From the NCBI GenBank assembly GCA_030267965.1, contig BRYA01000124.1:1-32777 (forward strand): DNA of 32,777 nt, read 5' to 3'. Source of the DNA: Triparma columacea. Its lineage: Eukaryota; Sar; Bolidophyceae; Parmales; Triparmaceae. Positions 12,731-20,713 of the stretch are shown in pieces (the stretch's first letter is position 1; every line of letters begins with the position of its first letter). The translations under genes were made by a program, and so were the position numbers. The notes under the pieces were generated by a model. The model was not told where the DNA came from and did not search any database. It saw only the letters and a program-made list of their open reading frames with translations.

Positions 12731-14089
12731 TTACAAGAGCAGCCCCTCGATTGTAAGCCTGGATTTCTTCTTGCTGTATGGTTGTGATGGTAGGTGGGTT
12801 TAGATATGTCGGTATAGCCAGCCCTTCTTCCATTTTCCCCCTCCCCTTTCCTCCCTTCCACCTCTTTTCCCCTTACCTGAATTTGGCCTTAACGGTATCT
12901 TCATCAATCTCGTGTTTCCAAACCACCCCAAGTTTCCAAGTTCCTTCCTCCCCCCCTTTCCCCTCTAGTTTAAATTCCGTCCTAGATACCATAAGTTCAA
13001 CATCAGAGAACCTCCTGACACCCGGGAGCTCCACCGTTGTTTCGAAGCTCGAGTCCGTGTAGTGCACCTTGTGGGAGGGTGTCGAGCCCTTGGTTTTGGG
13101 GGGGAGGGCGCCCGAGCTTGACCCGGGGTTGGCGATTGCGTTGTTGAATTTGTTCTTGGCGAAGGCCTTCTCAAAGTCGGACTGCGCCTTCTTGGACGTC
13201 TGTGCGGGCTGTTGAGGAGGCCGAGTTTCGACCTTGGTCGCGGTGCCGTGAGACTCGAGGTCCTCCTTCGTTGCGTCGTTTGTCGTGGTTGCTTGTGAGT
13301 TTGCCGAGCCTCCGACATTCTCCTCCTCGTCGTCGCTGTCTACAGCTTCCGGAGCGTCTGCCTCCCCCTTCGCAAGTTTGCTGCGAACGTGGTGGGTTAG
13401 GGTTGCACCCTGACAGTGATTTTGGCGATGCTTGTGTCGTCGTCTACGTAACCTTGTGCCTATCACACACTCTCTCTCTCCCTCTCCCCCCCCGGGTAGC
13501 AAATCTATATCTCCTCTCACCTTATCTCCGCAGCCATGTTGGCCACCTTGTCCGTCGTCTCGCCGACGTCCTTGAGGTTGGGGTCCGCCTTTCCCGTGCT
13601 CTCGACCATCTTCTGGATGTCCTCCGGGCTCATCCCTGATTTCTGTCCATTGTGATTGTTGGGAAGGGGGGTTAGTTTCACCTCAACAACGCTTCTAACG
13701 ATGCGTCCGACAGATTCCCATAGCCCTGGTGCTCCCCGGCCTTTGCTCACCTCTATGAAGTCCATGGCTTCCTCTGGGCTTTGAATATTCATGAGTTGAC
13801 CCTGCTGCTGTTCGAGCTTCTCCATTTCCTTCGTCAGGTTCGTAAGCTGCGCCTCCATCTTCAGCCGAGTCGCTGACAGAGTCTTGTCTATCTGGCTCGG
13901 GGCTCCACCAATCCTCGCAGGGAGCTCACCCTTCTTTGCAAGGGCATGAGCGGCCGCGTTCCGAGTTGCTATGGAGGTGGAATTGGGATCAAGGGCCGTC
14001 TTGAGGATGGACTTTTCCACGTAATCCTCGTCGTCGGAGTCGACGAACTCGAACCTTCCGTAATTGAGGGAGTCGGCTATGCCTGCCAT
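12731..14089 (-). CDS. CS/PIH1-C-like domain protein, four exons, 335 aa
   Basis: The exons are 13751-14089, 13521-13642, 12877-13380 and 12731-12773. All introns are GT-AG and preserve the frame, giving 1008 nt. The ATG at 14089 is chosen because it has AAA upstream and G at +4; the longer open frame upstream runs into the divergent neighbour's promoter. Residues 1-60 contain an acidic DSDDEDYVEKSILKTALD stretch. Residues 75-110 form a coiled coil rich in E, K and Q, and residues 165-250 are low complexity. The C-terminal 85 residues look like a CS/p23-type beta-sandwich as in PIH1 C-termini: VELPGV, then DVELMVSRTEFKLEG, then IDEDTVKAKFSKKKSRLTI, which is completed only by splicing to the tiny last exon. 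CS and PIH1 proteins are HSP90 co-chaperones, some of them for axonemal dynein assembly. A co-chaperone role is inferred and the exact orthologue is not identified. Confidence 0.8.
12774..12876 (-). other. Intron 3 of the CS-domain gene (103 nt)
   Basis: The donor is AG|GTAAGG at 12876. The acceptor CATACAG ends at 12774, with ATCTAAAC about 25-30 nt upstream. Splicing completes the last beta-strand of the CS domain (KAKFSKKKSRLTI) and reaches a stop 13 codons later. Confidence 0.85.
13381..13520 (-). other. Intron 2 of the CS-domain gene (140 nt)
   Basis: The donor is AG|GTGAGA at 13520. The acceptor TTCGCAG ends at 13381, with CCTAACCC about 20 nt upstream. Splicing forms an AGC codon across the junction and keeps the frame. 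Confidence 0.8.
13643..13750 (-). other. Intron 1 of the CS-domain gene (108 nt)
   Basis: The donor GTGAGC is at 13750 and the acceptor GGACAG ends at 13643, with CTAAC inside. Its length is a multiple of three and it has no stop, so it reads through as a false open frame; its translation looks unlike the flanking protein. Confidence 0.7.
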
Positions 14090-14356
14090 TTTTTTGCACA
14101 AGAGCAAAAAATTTGATAAATTGAAATCGGAGGAGGGGGATGAGGTGCGACGACGAGGTGGAGATGAAGGCAGGGAGGGTGCGGAGCCGAGGGGTCGACG
14201 TAGTTGAGGGGGAGGCAAGCCGCGGCACTCAGAGGTGGCACCCGAATGAGGGGAAGGGACGGAGGAGACGTACTCAAGCACACCACTCAGACACCCAACC
14301 GCGACACCCCCCCCCCCTACCCCCTTCCCAGCGCCCATCGCCCCCCCTGCACTGCC
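14090..14356. promoter_or_regulatory. Shared divergent promoter region
   Basis: This 267-bp gap separates two start codons facing away from each other, the CS-domain gene on the minus strand and the F-box-like gene on the plus strand. It changes from A-rich next to the minus-strand start to GC-rich with a C9 run near 14307 next to the plus-strand start. No TATA element is obvious. Confidence 0.5.
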
Positions 14357-15862
14357 ATGCCCCTGGCCAGCCTCCCAGACGACTGCCTCTTCATCGTCTC
14401 TTCGTACCTCTCATCCCCGGACCTCCTGCTCGGCTTCTCCCCCACCTGCAAAGCGTGCCGCTGGGCGGCGCTCCCCAGCGCCGCGCTCGCCGCCGCCCTC
14501 CCGTTCGCCAGCGTCCCGCTCCACCGCAGGGCGTCGCTCGTGGTTCGCGGAGAGATCGCGAGGGAGGAGAGCGCGGCGCTGTCGCCGGTTCCGAAGGCGC
14601 GAGGCGCCCACAAGCTCAGCGACTTCGCGTTCCTCGTGGCTCTGGACGAGGGGAGGGCCTGGGAGGAGGCGAAGAAGGAGGGGAGGGAGGCGAGGCTCAA
14701 CTACGTGGAGGTGAGCGCGGAGATCGGGTCAGGCAGCATCTTCACCGGCATCAAGGTCCCGATCCCGCCGGCGGTGGGGCCCGACCTGTGGCCGCAGGTC
14801 GAGTACGGCGACGACTCCCACGAGTACGGCGGCGTGCACATCGTCGTGGTCGACAAGGCCACCGGCCAGGCGAGGAAGCTGATGGACGGGCCGCACGTGC
14901 TGGAGTACTGCGGGGTTGCCATCATGTACAAGTACTCTGATATGCCCGGGCAGGAGTACGGCGCGGCCTCTGTGAAGCCCTCGATGGTGACGTTCAACCC
15001 GGGATGCGAAGGTGGGCCCACGGGCGCCGACCAGGAGGTCATCGTCACATTTTTCATCGACCTCGGCGACAGCCAGCGCTGGTCGGAAATGCTCGACGAA
15101 CGGGAGTACATCCCACCCGTGCTCGCTGGCATGTTCCGCTCCGTGGAGCTCCCCGCGGCGCTGGACGAGGCGGTCGACGCGACCGTCCCCTTCGCGCACG
15201 GGATGAGCGACGAGGCGTCGCGCGAGGCCTACGGGCAGCTCGCGAGGGAGGAGAGCGCGGTGCTGTCGGCGCCGGCCGTTTTCTCTTGGTCCGGAAACCG
15301 CCCGGCAGACCCCCCCCTCCCGACCGTGCCGAAGCGCGAGCTCGCGGGTTTCGCGTTCCTGGTGGCGTTTGACGAGGGGAGGACGTGGGAGAAGGTGAAG
15401 GAGGAGGGGGGGGAGGCGCAGCTGCGCTTCGTGGAGGCGACGGCGGAGGTGACGGCGGAGAGTTTGTCTTTCGCAACGATTGCCTTGTCCGTCCCGCCCG
15501 CTGCGGGGCCCGCCGTGTGGTCGTGCGAGGGCGCGGAGTGCAGCGGCGTGCACGTGGTCGTGGTGGACAGGCGCACTGGCCGCGCGAGGAAGCTGGTCGA
15601 CGCGCCGCACGCCGAAGACAAGGGCACGTACTTCATGGACATGCCGGGTCAGGAGTGCAGCGCGGTAGAGACGTCTGTCTGCATGAGCGCGCACGACCCG
15701 AGCGAGGCTGTCCATCCGGAGTACGGCCGCTCGGGTCTCGATCCGCCGAAGGGCGCTGACCAGGAGCTCGTTCTTTGCTTCGACGTCAGCACCGGCGGCG
15801 GGGACAGCTACGCGCTCGGCGAGGAGGGAATCGCGCGCGCGCTCGCCGGCATGTTCGCGTGA
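14357..15862 (+). CDS. F-box-like protein with internally duplicated C-terminal domain, 501 aa
   Basis: The ATG at 14357 is preferred over upstream in-frame starts because the F-box-like motif begins at once (residues 1-45: LASLPDDCLFIVSSYL, SSPDLLLGFSPTCK). F-box proteins are usually substrate adaptors of SCF ubiquitin ligases, and the motif here is a reasonable but unverified match. The rest is two homologous repeats (about 60-270 and 300-501). Both contain AREESA, then a L..FAFLVA.DEGR.WE module, then GVH(I/V)VVVD..TG.ARKL, then DMPGQE, then GADQE(V/L), and end with LAGMF. No known domain is recognised in the repeat. The gene is strikingly GC-rich, especially at third positions, unlike the giant gene and the ankyrin array. 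Confidence 0.8.
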   Translation: MPLASLPDDCLFIVSSYLSSPDLLLGFSPTCKACRWAALPSAALAAALPFASVPLHRRASLVVRGEIAREESAALSPVPKARGAHKLSDFAFLVALDEGRAWEEAKKEGREARLNYVEVSAEIGSGSIFTGIKVPIPPAVGPDLWPQVEYGDDSHEYGGVHIVVVDKATGQARKLMDGPHVLEYCGVAIMYKYSDMPGQEYGAASVKPSMVTFNPGCEGGPTGADQEVIVTFFIDLGDSQRWSEMLDEREYIPPVLAGMFRSVELPAALDEAVDATVPFAHGMSDEASREAYGQLAREESAVLSAPAVFSWSGNRPADPPLPTVPKRELAGFAFLVAFDEGRTWEKVKEEGGEAQLRFVEATAEVTAESLSFATIALSVPPAAGPAVWSCEGAECSGVHVVVVDRRTGRARKLVDAPHAEDKGTYFMDMPGQECSAVETSVCMSAHDPSEAVHPEYGRSGLDPPKGADQELVLCFDVSTGGGDSYALGEEGIARALAGMFA

Positions 15863-16041
15863 GGGGAGAGAGGGGGTAAGGGGTGGGGGCTGCATCAATC
15901 AACCACATTTGTGAGCAATCGCCGCGACGGATTAACGCATGACCATGCTGCCCTCCCCCCCCTCCCAGTTGAATAGCAACCCCTTAATTAATTGTGAAAG
16001 ACAAACAGAGCCTTTTGCTATCATGCATTACCGTCGCCCGG

Positions 16042-16408
16042 TCAGAACCACCCGCCCAAGCTTTGCCGCTTCTGCTGCTGCTCCAGCATCTTGGCCATGT
16101 CCGCGAACTGCTTCGACTGGTTGGCGAGCGCCTCCGTCTTGTCGCTCAGCTGCGAGAGCTTCTCCCCCCTCTCGTTGAGGCGGTCGCGGGCCTCCGACAC
16201 GGCGCCCATCGCCTTGCCGACCCCGCGCTGCTGCTCGGCGAGCCCCCCCTGCTCCTCCTCCTCGCCCCCGAACAGGTCCTTGACGCCGCCCACGATCTTG
16301 CCGAACAGCTCGTTCCTGCCGCCGTCCTCCTCCTCCTCCTTGCCCCTCGAGCCGCGCCGCCGGGAGTCGGCGAGCTCGCGCTCCTTCCGCTCCCGCTCCT
16401 CCACGTAC
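16042..16408 (-). CDS. R-SNARE (tomosyn-type) C-terminal exon, 5' partial
   Basis: The last exon starts after a splice acceptor (CTCCCTTAG, AG at 16410-16409) and ends at the stop at 16042. The C-terminal 60 residues match an R-SNARE motif. They contain the zero-layer arginine in NERGEKL, followed by SQLSDKTEALANQSKQF, like the KLSELDDRADAL core of synaptobrevin. There is no transmembrane anchor; the protein ends in GGWF, like tomosyn/STXBP5 or amisyn. Upstream in the exon are charged residues and an FGKIVGGVKDLFGGEEEE segment. Tomosyn-type proteins compete with synaptobrevin in SNARE complexes. The 5' part of the gene is not visible. An N gap lies 20 bp upstream and the frame beyond it reaches a stop with no ATG, so the beta-propeller expected for full tomosyn is missing, misassembled or never present. 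Confidence 0.65.
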
Positions 16409-16428
16409 CTAAGGGAGGGGGTGAGTGG

Positions 16429-16485
16429 NNNNNNNNNNNNNNNNNNNNNNNNNNNNNNNNNNNNNNNNNNNNNNNNNNNNNNNNN
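16429..16485. other. Assembly gap (57 N) followed by G18 run
   Basis: N characters fill 16429-16485, and a run of 18 G follows at 16486-16503. The gap lies in the intron, or in a missing exon, just upstream of the R-SNARE exon. The true sequence length here is unknown. Confidence 0.95.
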
Positions 16486-16503
16486 GGGGGGGGGGGGGGG
16501 GGG

Positions 16504-16783
16504 CAGCTGCTCTTCTGCGGTGGGAGTGGGCAGAATCTCGGGTTGTCGACGCGGCTCCCTTCGCACGGCCGCACGACGGAGGAAGGTTTAGAAGTTTACA
16601 CCACCCGATCCCGCGTATATGCCCTTCCTTCGAAATTTGTGTTCCTTTATATTCCCTTTTTTCCTTTCGCCTCCTCTCGTGCCCTGTTACGTCCCTCCCA
16701 AGTTAGCGTAGTAATAAAAAATACATTGTACCTTCCTTTTCCCCAACCCTTCTTCCTTAAACCTATACCCTCCCTTCCATCAT
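16504..16783. other. Spacer upstream of the R-SNARE exon, no supported gene
   Basis: The 280 bp between the G run and the stop of the WW-domain gene could hold missing 5' exons of the R-SNARE gene on the minus strand. No ATG opens into the R-SNARE frame here, and a stop occurs at 16588-16590. The plus strand is pyrimidine-rich towards the right. Confidence 0.4.
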
Positions 16784-17800
16784 CTAGACCTCCCCCGGTT
16801 TGTCCCACCTAGTTTCCCCCCTTTCATTATAATAGTAAACGTTCCCCTCCCCGTCCTTAGTTTCATACCACCCCCCCTCACCAATCGTCTGCTTCACCTT
16901 AGCCGGGTCGTCCCATCGTCTTTCCCCCGTCCCCTTATTCCAGTAAAACGTCCTCCCAGTTTCCTGTTCCGTAGTCTCCAACCACCCCATATTCTCCCTC
17001 CTAACCCTCCTACCTTCTTCCTCCTTCCTAATCCTATGAGCTTCCATTGCTTTCTCAACGTCACTTGAACCTGCAGCGGCTAGAGCACTCATGGCTTCGG
17101 ATTGAGCTTTTAGAACCTTCTTGTACTTACGGGCGCTCATAGGGCCTCCGTCTTTAGGAGGTACCCCGACCATTCCCGTTGTTATTTCCTTCCTTTTCTT
17201 TGCTTTCTTCTTCTTACTACGTTTCTTCTGAATACCCTCCACATCCTCCTCCTCCCCCTTCACCTCCAATGCGGTAGAGGAAGATGTAGTGTTACTACAC
17301 CCACCCTCACCACCATCACCAACCCACCAGTAACCTACGTCTTCACCCCTCCTTTCCCACCTGTATCCTGCCCTAACTTCGACCCCTACTTCGTCGTATA
17401 TAAACTCCGCAGCACCATCTGGGGGTTCCGTTGTATCGTTTTTTGTTGTAACTTTAGGGTCATCGTGACTTGATGATTTAATATCATCATCATCATCATC
17501 AGTCTCCTTACTATTCTTATCATCGTCATAACCCTTCCCCTCACTTTCTATACCCTTACCTTTAAAAACCTTATACCCCCCCTTAACCCCGCCTCTACTC
17601 TCCCTTTCAATCCTCCTTTCTTTCTCCCTTTCATCCTTATTTTGTACTTGTGGTCCCTGACCGAGTTTTGATAAACCGGTGGAGGAGGAGGACCAGGACT
17701 GCCAGTTTGATGATCCTACTGATCCGTAGACTTCACGGGAGTTTGAGGTATCGACGGTTGTGAAGGCATCATAACCAGAGGAGGAGGGGGAGGTTGACAT
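16784..17800 (-). CDS. Tandem WW-domain protein, 338 aa
   Basis: Intact frame from the ATG at 17800 (A at -3). Two WW domains sit at the extreme C-terminus. The first, at about 271-300, has GWLETTEQETGRTFYWN then RRWDDP. The second, at about 309-338, has GGWYETKDGEGNVYYYN then TRWDKP. Both keep the paired tryptophans, the aromatic block and the final proline, so both should bind proline-rich ligands. The N-terminal 60 residues are serine-rich. The middle is acidic and lysine-rich (DDDDD near 100; KKRSKKKKAKKRKE near 195-210, a likely nuclear localisation signal). The layout resembles WW proteins of spliceosome or transcription complexes, but the orthologue is not identified. Confidence 0.85.
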   Translation of the reverse strand: MSTSPSSSGYDAFTTVDTSNSREVYGSVGSSNWQSWSSSSTGLSKLGQGPQVQNKDEREKERRIERESRGGVKGGYKVFKGKGIESEGKGYDDDKNSKETDDDDDDIKSSSHDDPKVTTKNDTTEPPDGAAEFIYDEVGVEVRAGYRWERRGEDVGYWWVGDGGEGGCSNTTSSSTALEVKGEEEDVEGIQKKRSKKKKAKKRKEITTGMVGVPPKDGGPMSARKYKKVLKAQSEAMSALAAAGSSDVEKAMEAHRIRKEEEGRRVRRENMGWLETTEQETGRTFYWNKGTGERRWDDPAKVKQTIGEGGWYETKDGEGNVYYYNERGETRWDKPGEV

Positions 17801-17814
17801 TTTACTATTTTTAT

Positions 17815-17935
17815 GGAGAGAGGAGAGGGATTATGGGGGAGGGTGGGAGCTTTTATGGAAAGAGAAGGAGAGGGATTAAGGGGGAGGGTGGGAGGGGGTT
17901 TATGGGAGGGTTGGGGGGGGGAGTTGGTATTTAAT
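17815..17935. repeat. G-rich imperfect duplication upstream of the WW gene
   Basis: Two copies of a unit of about 55 bp (GAGAGGGATTA then GGGGGAGGGTGGGAG then TTTATGG) are followed by more G runs, including a G9. The stretch lies 15-135 bp upstream of the WW-gene ATG. Its G tracts, on the strand opposite to the gene's coding strand, could form a quadruplex in the promoter or 5' UTR. Confidence 0.6.
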
Positions 17936-18072
17936 GTGATGAATATGTCTCGTATGAGAGAGATAAGATGATGGGTTGAAAAATGGCAAAACTCTTGGTG
18001 CTTCTCCGGTCTCGATTTTTTCCTTTTTTCTCCTTCTTCACTCCCTTCAGTGCACCTTCTCCAAATATAACC

Positions 18073-18674
18073 ATGCTTTCTCGTATTGCTACTTCATCAT
18101 TTTCACGTCGGTGAGTGTGTATATATGTGTATAGTGTATAGTGTGTATCTGTGTGTCTGTGTGTATGTGATAGTGTACAATAGGGGTAAAAATAGTGTGT
18201 ATTTTAGAGATATTACAACGAGATTTGAGAACAACCTTTCTGCCTCCAAATTGCCCTCATTTACCTCACTATTACATCAACACCTTCACCTTATGAACAC
18301 TTATATATACATATACACTTAGATACACTTAATGTTAGTAAATATGTACAAATCATGCTTATTAACTCCTCACCCCCAACATCCCCACCCCAACATCCCC
18401 CCTCTCCAGTGTGCCCACCTTCACAAGTCGTGTCGGCTCCGCCCGTACCTTCGTGGAGCGTCCCTTATCAGATTGGGAGCGTCAGCAGTCCGCAAATTTC
18501 AAGAAGAACTGGCTCTCCGATGCTGGCGCTTACCCCGTAATGTTCGTCATCGGTTTCGCCTGCTGTTTCTGCGGAGTCGTCGGGACAAGGTGCCTACTTA
18601 CTAACCCAGATGTTAGGATCGACCCGAAGAAAAGGACCAGCGTTATGAGGTACTGGGGACCGGGATTCCAGTAG
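18073..18674 (+). CDS. NDUFA4/B12D-like mitochondrial membrane protein, two exons, 100 aa
   Basis: The exons are 18073-18110 and 18410-18674, with a 299-nt GT-AG intron and 303 coding nt. The first exon encodes MLSRIATSSFSRR, a basic serine-rich start typical of a mitochondrial presequence; the arginine codon is split by the intron. Exon 2 gives a short soluble stretch, one transmembrane helix (about residues 55-75, PVMFVIGFACCFCGVVG) and then TNPDVRIDPKKR. The N-P-D-V-R signature after a single helix is characteristic of the B12D / NDUFA4 (MLRQ) family, small subunits associated with respiratory complex I or IV. Length and topology fit. The cysteine-rich helix (CCFC) is unusual. Confidence 0.75.
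18111..18409 (+). other. Intron of the NDUFA4/B12D-like gene, GT-rich
   Basis: The donor GTGAGTGTG is at 18111 and the acceptor CTCTCCAG ends at 18409, with TTAAC about 45 nt upstream. The first 65 nt are a degenerate TG/TA microsatellite. At 299 nt it is the longest intron found in the window. Confidence 0.8.
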
Positions 18675-18941
18675 AGGGATTTGGAGCGGAACACACACAC
18701 CGAGCGTAGACAAATGTGCAGGTGTGAGGGGTGTTGGAGAGAGACGTAAGCAGGGTTTTTTACAAATTGCAGGTTAAGGCCCGAAAATAATGTCTTTTTC
18801 CTTTCTTCAATTCTATCTCTCTCGTTACAATGTAGACCCCAAATCCCCGCTCACTTCTTCTTACCCCTACCATTCTTGTAACCAATTAATGCACACCCCT
18901 TCCCTCCCCCCCCCCCACACACATACAAACCCCGCTCCTTC
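18675..18941. other. Convergent 3' spacer
   Basis: This lies between the convergent NDUFA4/B12D-like gene and ankyrin-MYND gene A. Positions 18855-18941 contain the 3' flank shared by ankyrin genes A, B and D (CTTCTTACCCCTACCATTC, then a C-run, then CACACATACAAACCCCG). No gene is seen. Confidence 0.6.
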
Positions 18942-20321
18942 TCAACTGTGCGGCTTTCTGATGACATCCTGGATGTCCTGTGGTGCGAATATGTCCGTCC
19001 CATCCTCTAGCTCAATTTTGTATGGCGCCACCTGCCCACGTGGCCACTTGTTCTTCCTGTAGAAAAGCTGCGTGACAGTACCGTTACCCCAGCCCGTTAC
19101 AGGGTCGGAACATATCCTGCACTGAACCTTGTCGCCAACCCGGAACCTGAGACTCTCTGGGTCAAGGTTTTCCTTGCCCTTCTTGCCCTTCTTGCCATTC
19201 TTGCCCTTCTTGCCATTCTTCCCCGTCGCAACTGCTCCTTCCGCTACTCCCACATCCGCTACTCCCGCCGCCGCTCCCTTCCCTGTCTTGGATCTTTTCT
19301 TGACCATCGCCTCGCTCTCCCCCATTTCGTTCAGCGGTCCCGTACATAGCACCTTGTGCTCCCTCCAGTGCTTGACCTGGCACTCCTTCGAGCAGTAGGC
19401 GACGTTGCGACAGGGACAAAATAGGAGCTTGTCACGCTCCTTGGCAGTAAGAGCCTCGCAAATGAAGCAGCAGAAGGGACGGCCTTGAAGGTAATGTTTC
19501 GTGATGTTGGTGATTGTAGGATCGCGATAGGAAGGGTGCTGTAATGCGAAAGAATCGAATTTGTCTCGAACTACGTCGGAATCGGGCTTTCCGAGATGAA
19601 GAAATGTTGCGTACATCTTTATTGCGACATCTCTACTAAGGCCATCGTGTTGTCCTTTGCACGCTTTGAGGCAATAACTAAACACATTAAACACGTCGAT
19701 GGTGGTTGGGATAGCACCGCGCGCAAGAAACAGCCTGCATATGTCGTGTGCTCCATAATCTATAGTACAAGTAAGTGGTGAAAAAATATCTCCATGAGGG
19801 GTAACCACTGTCTTGTTCACATTTGCTCCATGATCGAGAAGTGCTATGGCCTGATCAATGTGTCCCATAGAACCAGCAGTCATCAAAAGGTTGCAACAGT
19901 CTTTCACCAACCCTTCGACTCGGAGGTCCATATTAGGGTCAAGTCCATGTTCTAAGAGCAATCTCAAGATTGTTGAATTGTCACTATTCTCCATTGATGC
20001 ATCTGCGGCCAAGTACATGGCTTCCTTGTTGTCGAAGCCAGCGTCTAAGGTAAGCTTGACCATCTCTACATTATCGTGAAAAGAGGCGGTGATAAGGACT
20101 GATCGGTAGCTCCATCCCTCATCATCATGCTCCCTATAAACGCCTAACAAAACCTCAGGACCATGTTCCTTGGCATATCCCTTGATGCGATCACAGTCTT
20201 GGTCATCAGCCCAGTCCAAACACAACTGCTGACCTTCTGTCAAATCGTCCCATCTTGATACTGCCACATTTGTGGTCTCTGATGAATTATGTGACGATGG
20301 TACCTCTGATTGTGAATCCAT
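18942..20321 (-). CDS. Ankyrin-MYND gene A, 459 aa (full layout)
   Basis: Intact single exon. A conserved N-terminus (HNSSETTNVAVS, GQQLCLDWA) is followed by ankyrin-like repeats at about 50-235 (LLLEHGLDPNMD, LLDHGANVNK, LFLARGAIPTT). The MYND zinc finger has ligands C285, C288, C302, C304, C310, C314, H318, H322 and C326; the second pair is C-x-C rather than the common C-x2-C. A low-complexity linker follows (GVADVGVAEGAVATGK, then GKKGK repeats, about 350-385). A C-terminal domain at about 393-455 has VGDKVQCRI, GWGNGTV, APYKIELEDGT and IFAPQD, a Tudor-like small beta fold of unknown ligand. MYND fingers and ankyrin repeats are protein-interaction modules. A specific function cannot be assigned. 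It is the leftmost copy of the array. Confidence 0.88.
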   Translation of the reverse strand: MDSQSEVPSSHNSSETTNVAVSRWDDLTEGQQLCLDWADDQDCDRIKGYAKEHGPEVLLGVYREHDDEGWSYRSVLITASFHDNVEMVKLTLDAGFDNKEAMYLAADASMENSDNSTILRLLLEHGLDPNMDLRVEGLVKDCCNLLMTAGSMGHIDQAIALLDHGANVNKTVVTPHGDIFSPLTCTIDYGAHDICRLFLARGAIPTTIDVFNVFSYCLKACKGQHDGLSRDVAIKMYATFLHLGKPDSDVVRDKFDSFALQHPSYRDPTITNITKHYLQGRPFCCFICEALTAKERDKLLFCPCRNVAYCSKECQVKHWREHKVLCTGPLNEMGESEAMVKKRSKTGKGAAAGVADVGVAEGAVATGKNGKKGKNGKKGKKGKENLDPESLRFRVGDKVQCRICSDPVTGWGNGTVTQLFYRKNKWPRGQVAPYKIELEDGTDIFAPQDIQDVIRKPHS

Positions 20322-20713
20322 TTTTGAGCGAACCTATCCCAAGTGTAAGTTTATAGAGGCAAATTACGATGTGAAAGTGATTTATAAAGGCTTGAAAGTA
20401 CTCCACTTAGGCAGAAGTGTCGTGTAGGTGCTAATATTGGAGTCCACCTCTCAGAAAGTTTCATTTTGGAAGCAGGAGTCGAGACAGCAGGGGGACAAAA
20501 TGAGTTGGAGAAATATGAAATAGTTCATTCTCACGCTAATCGCTAAAAAATAAGCAATTTGATGTACATCGAATTCTGAAAATGCTTACCAGGTATAGCC
20601 GCCGCATTACTGTATTGTTCGTTCACTTCTTCTTACCCCTACCATTCTTGTAACCCATTAATGCACACCCCTTCCCTCCCCCCCCCACACACACATACAA
20701 ACCCCGCTCCTTC
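20322..20713 (-). promoter_or_regulatory. Upstream region of gene A and 3' flank of gene B
   Basis: The first part (20322-20450) is the conserved 5' block found upstream of every gene in the array; the part from about 20480 to 20713 is the shared 3' flank of the neighbouring unit. No TATA box is clear. The block AATTACGATGTGAAAGTGAT, about 40 bp upstream of the ATG, is the best conserved candidate element. No gene is seen. Confidence 0.55.

Noticed and set aside
14090..14338. N-terminal extension of the CS-domain gene to 14338
   Set aside because: Low-complexity proline/serine residues overlap the divergent promoter; the ATG at 14089 has better context.
14140..15898. Long arginine/proline-rich open frames on both strands over the F-box-like gene
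   Set aside because: They are shadows caused by high GC; only the 14357-15862 frame has domain structure and internal homology.
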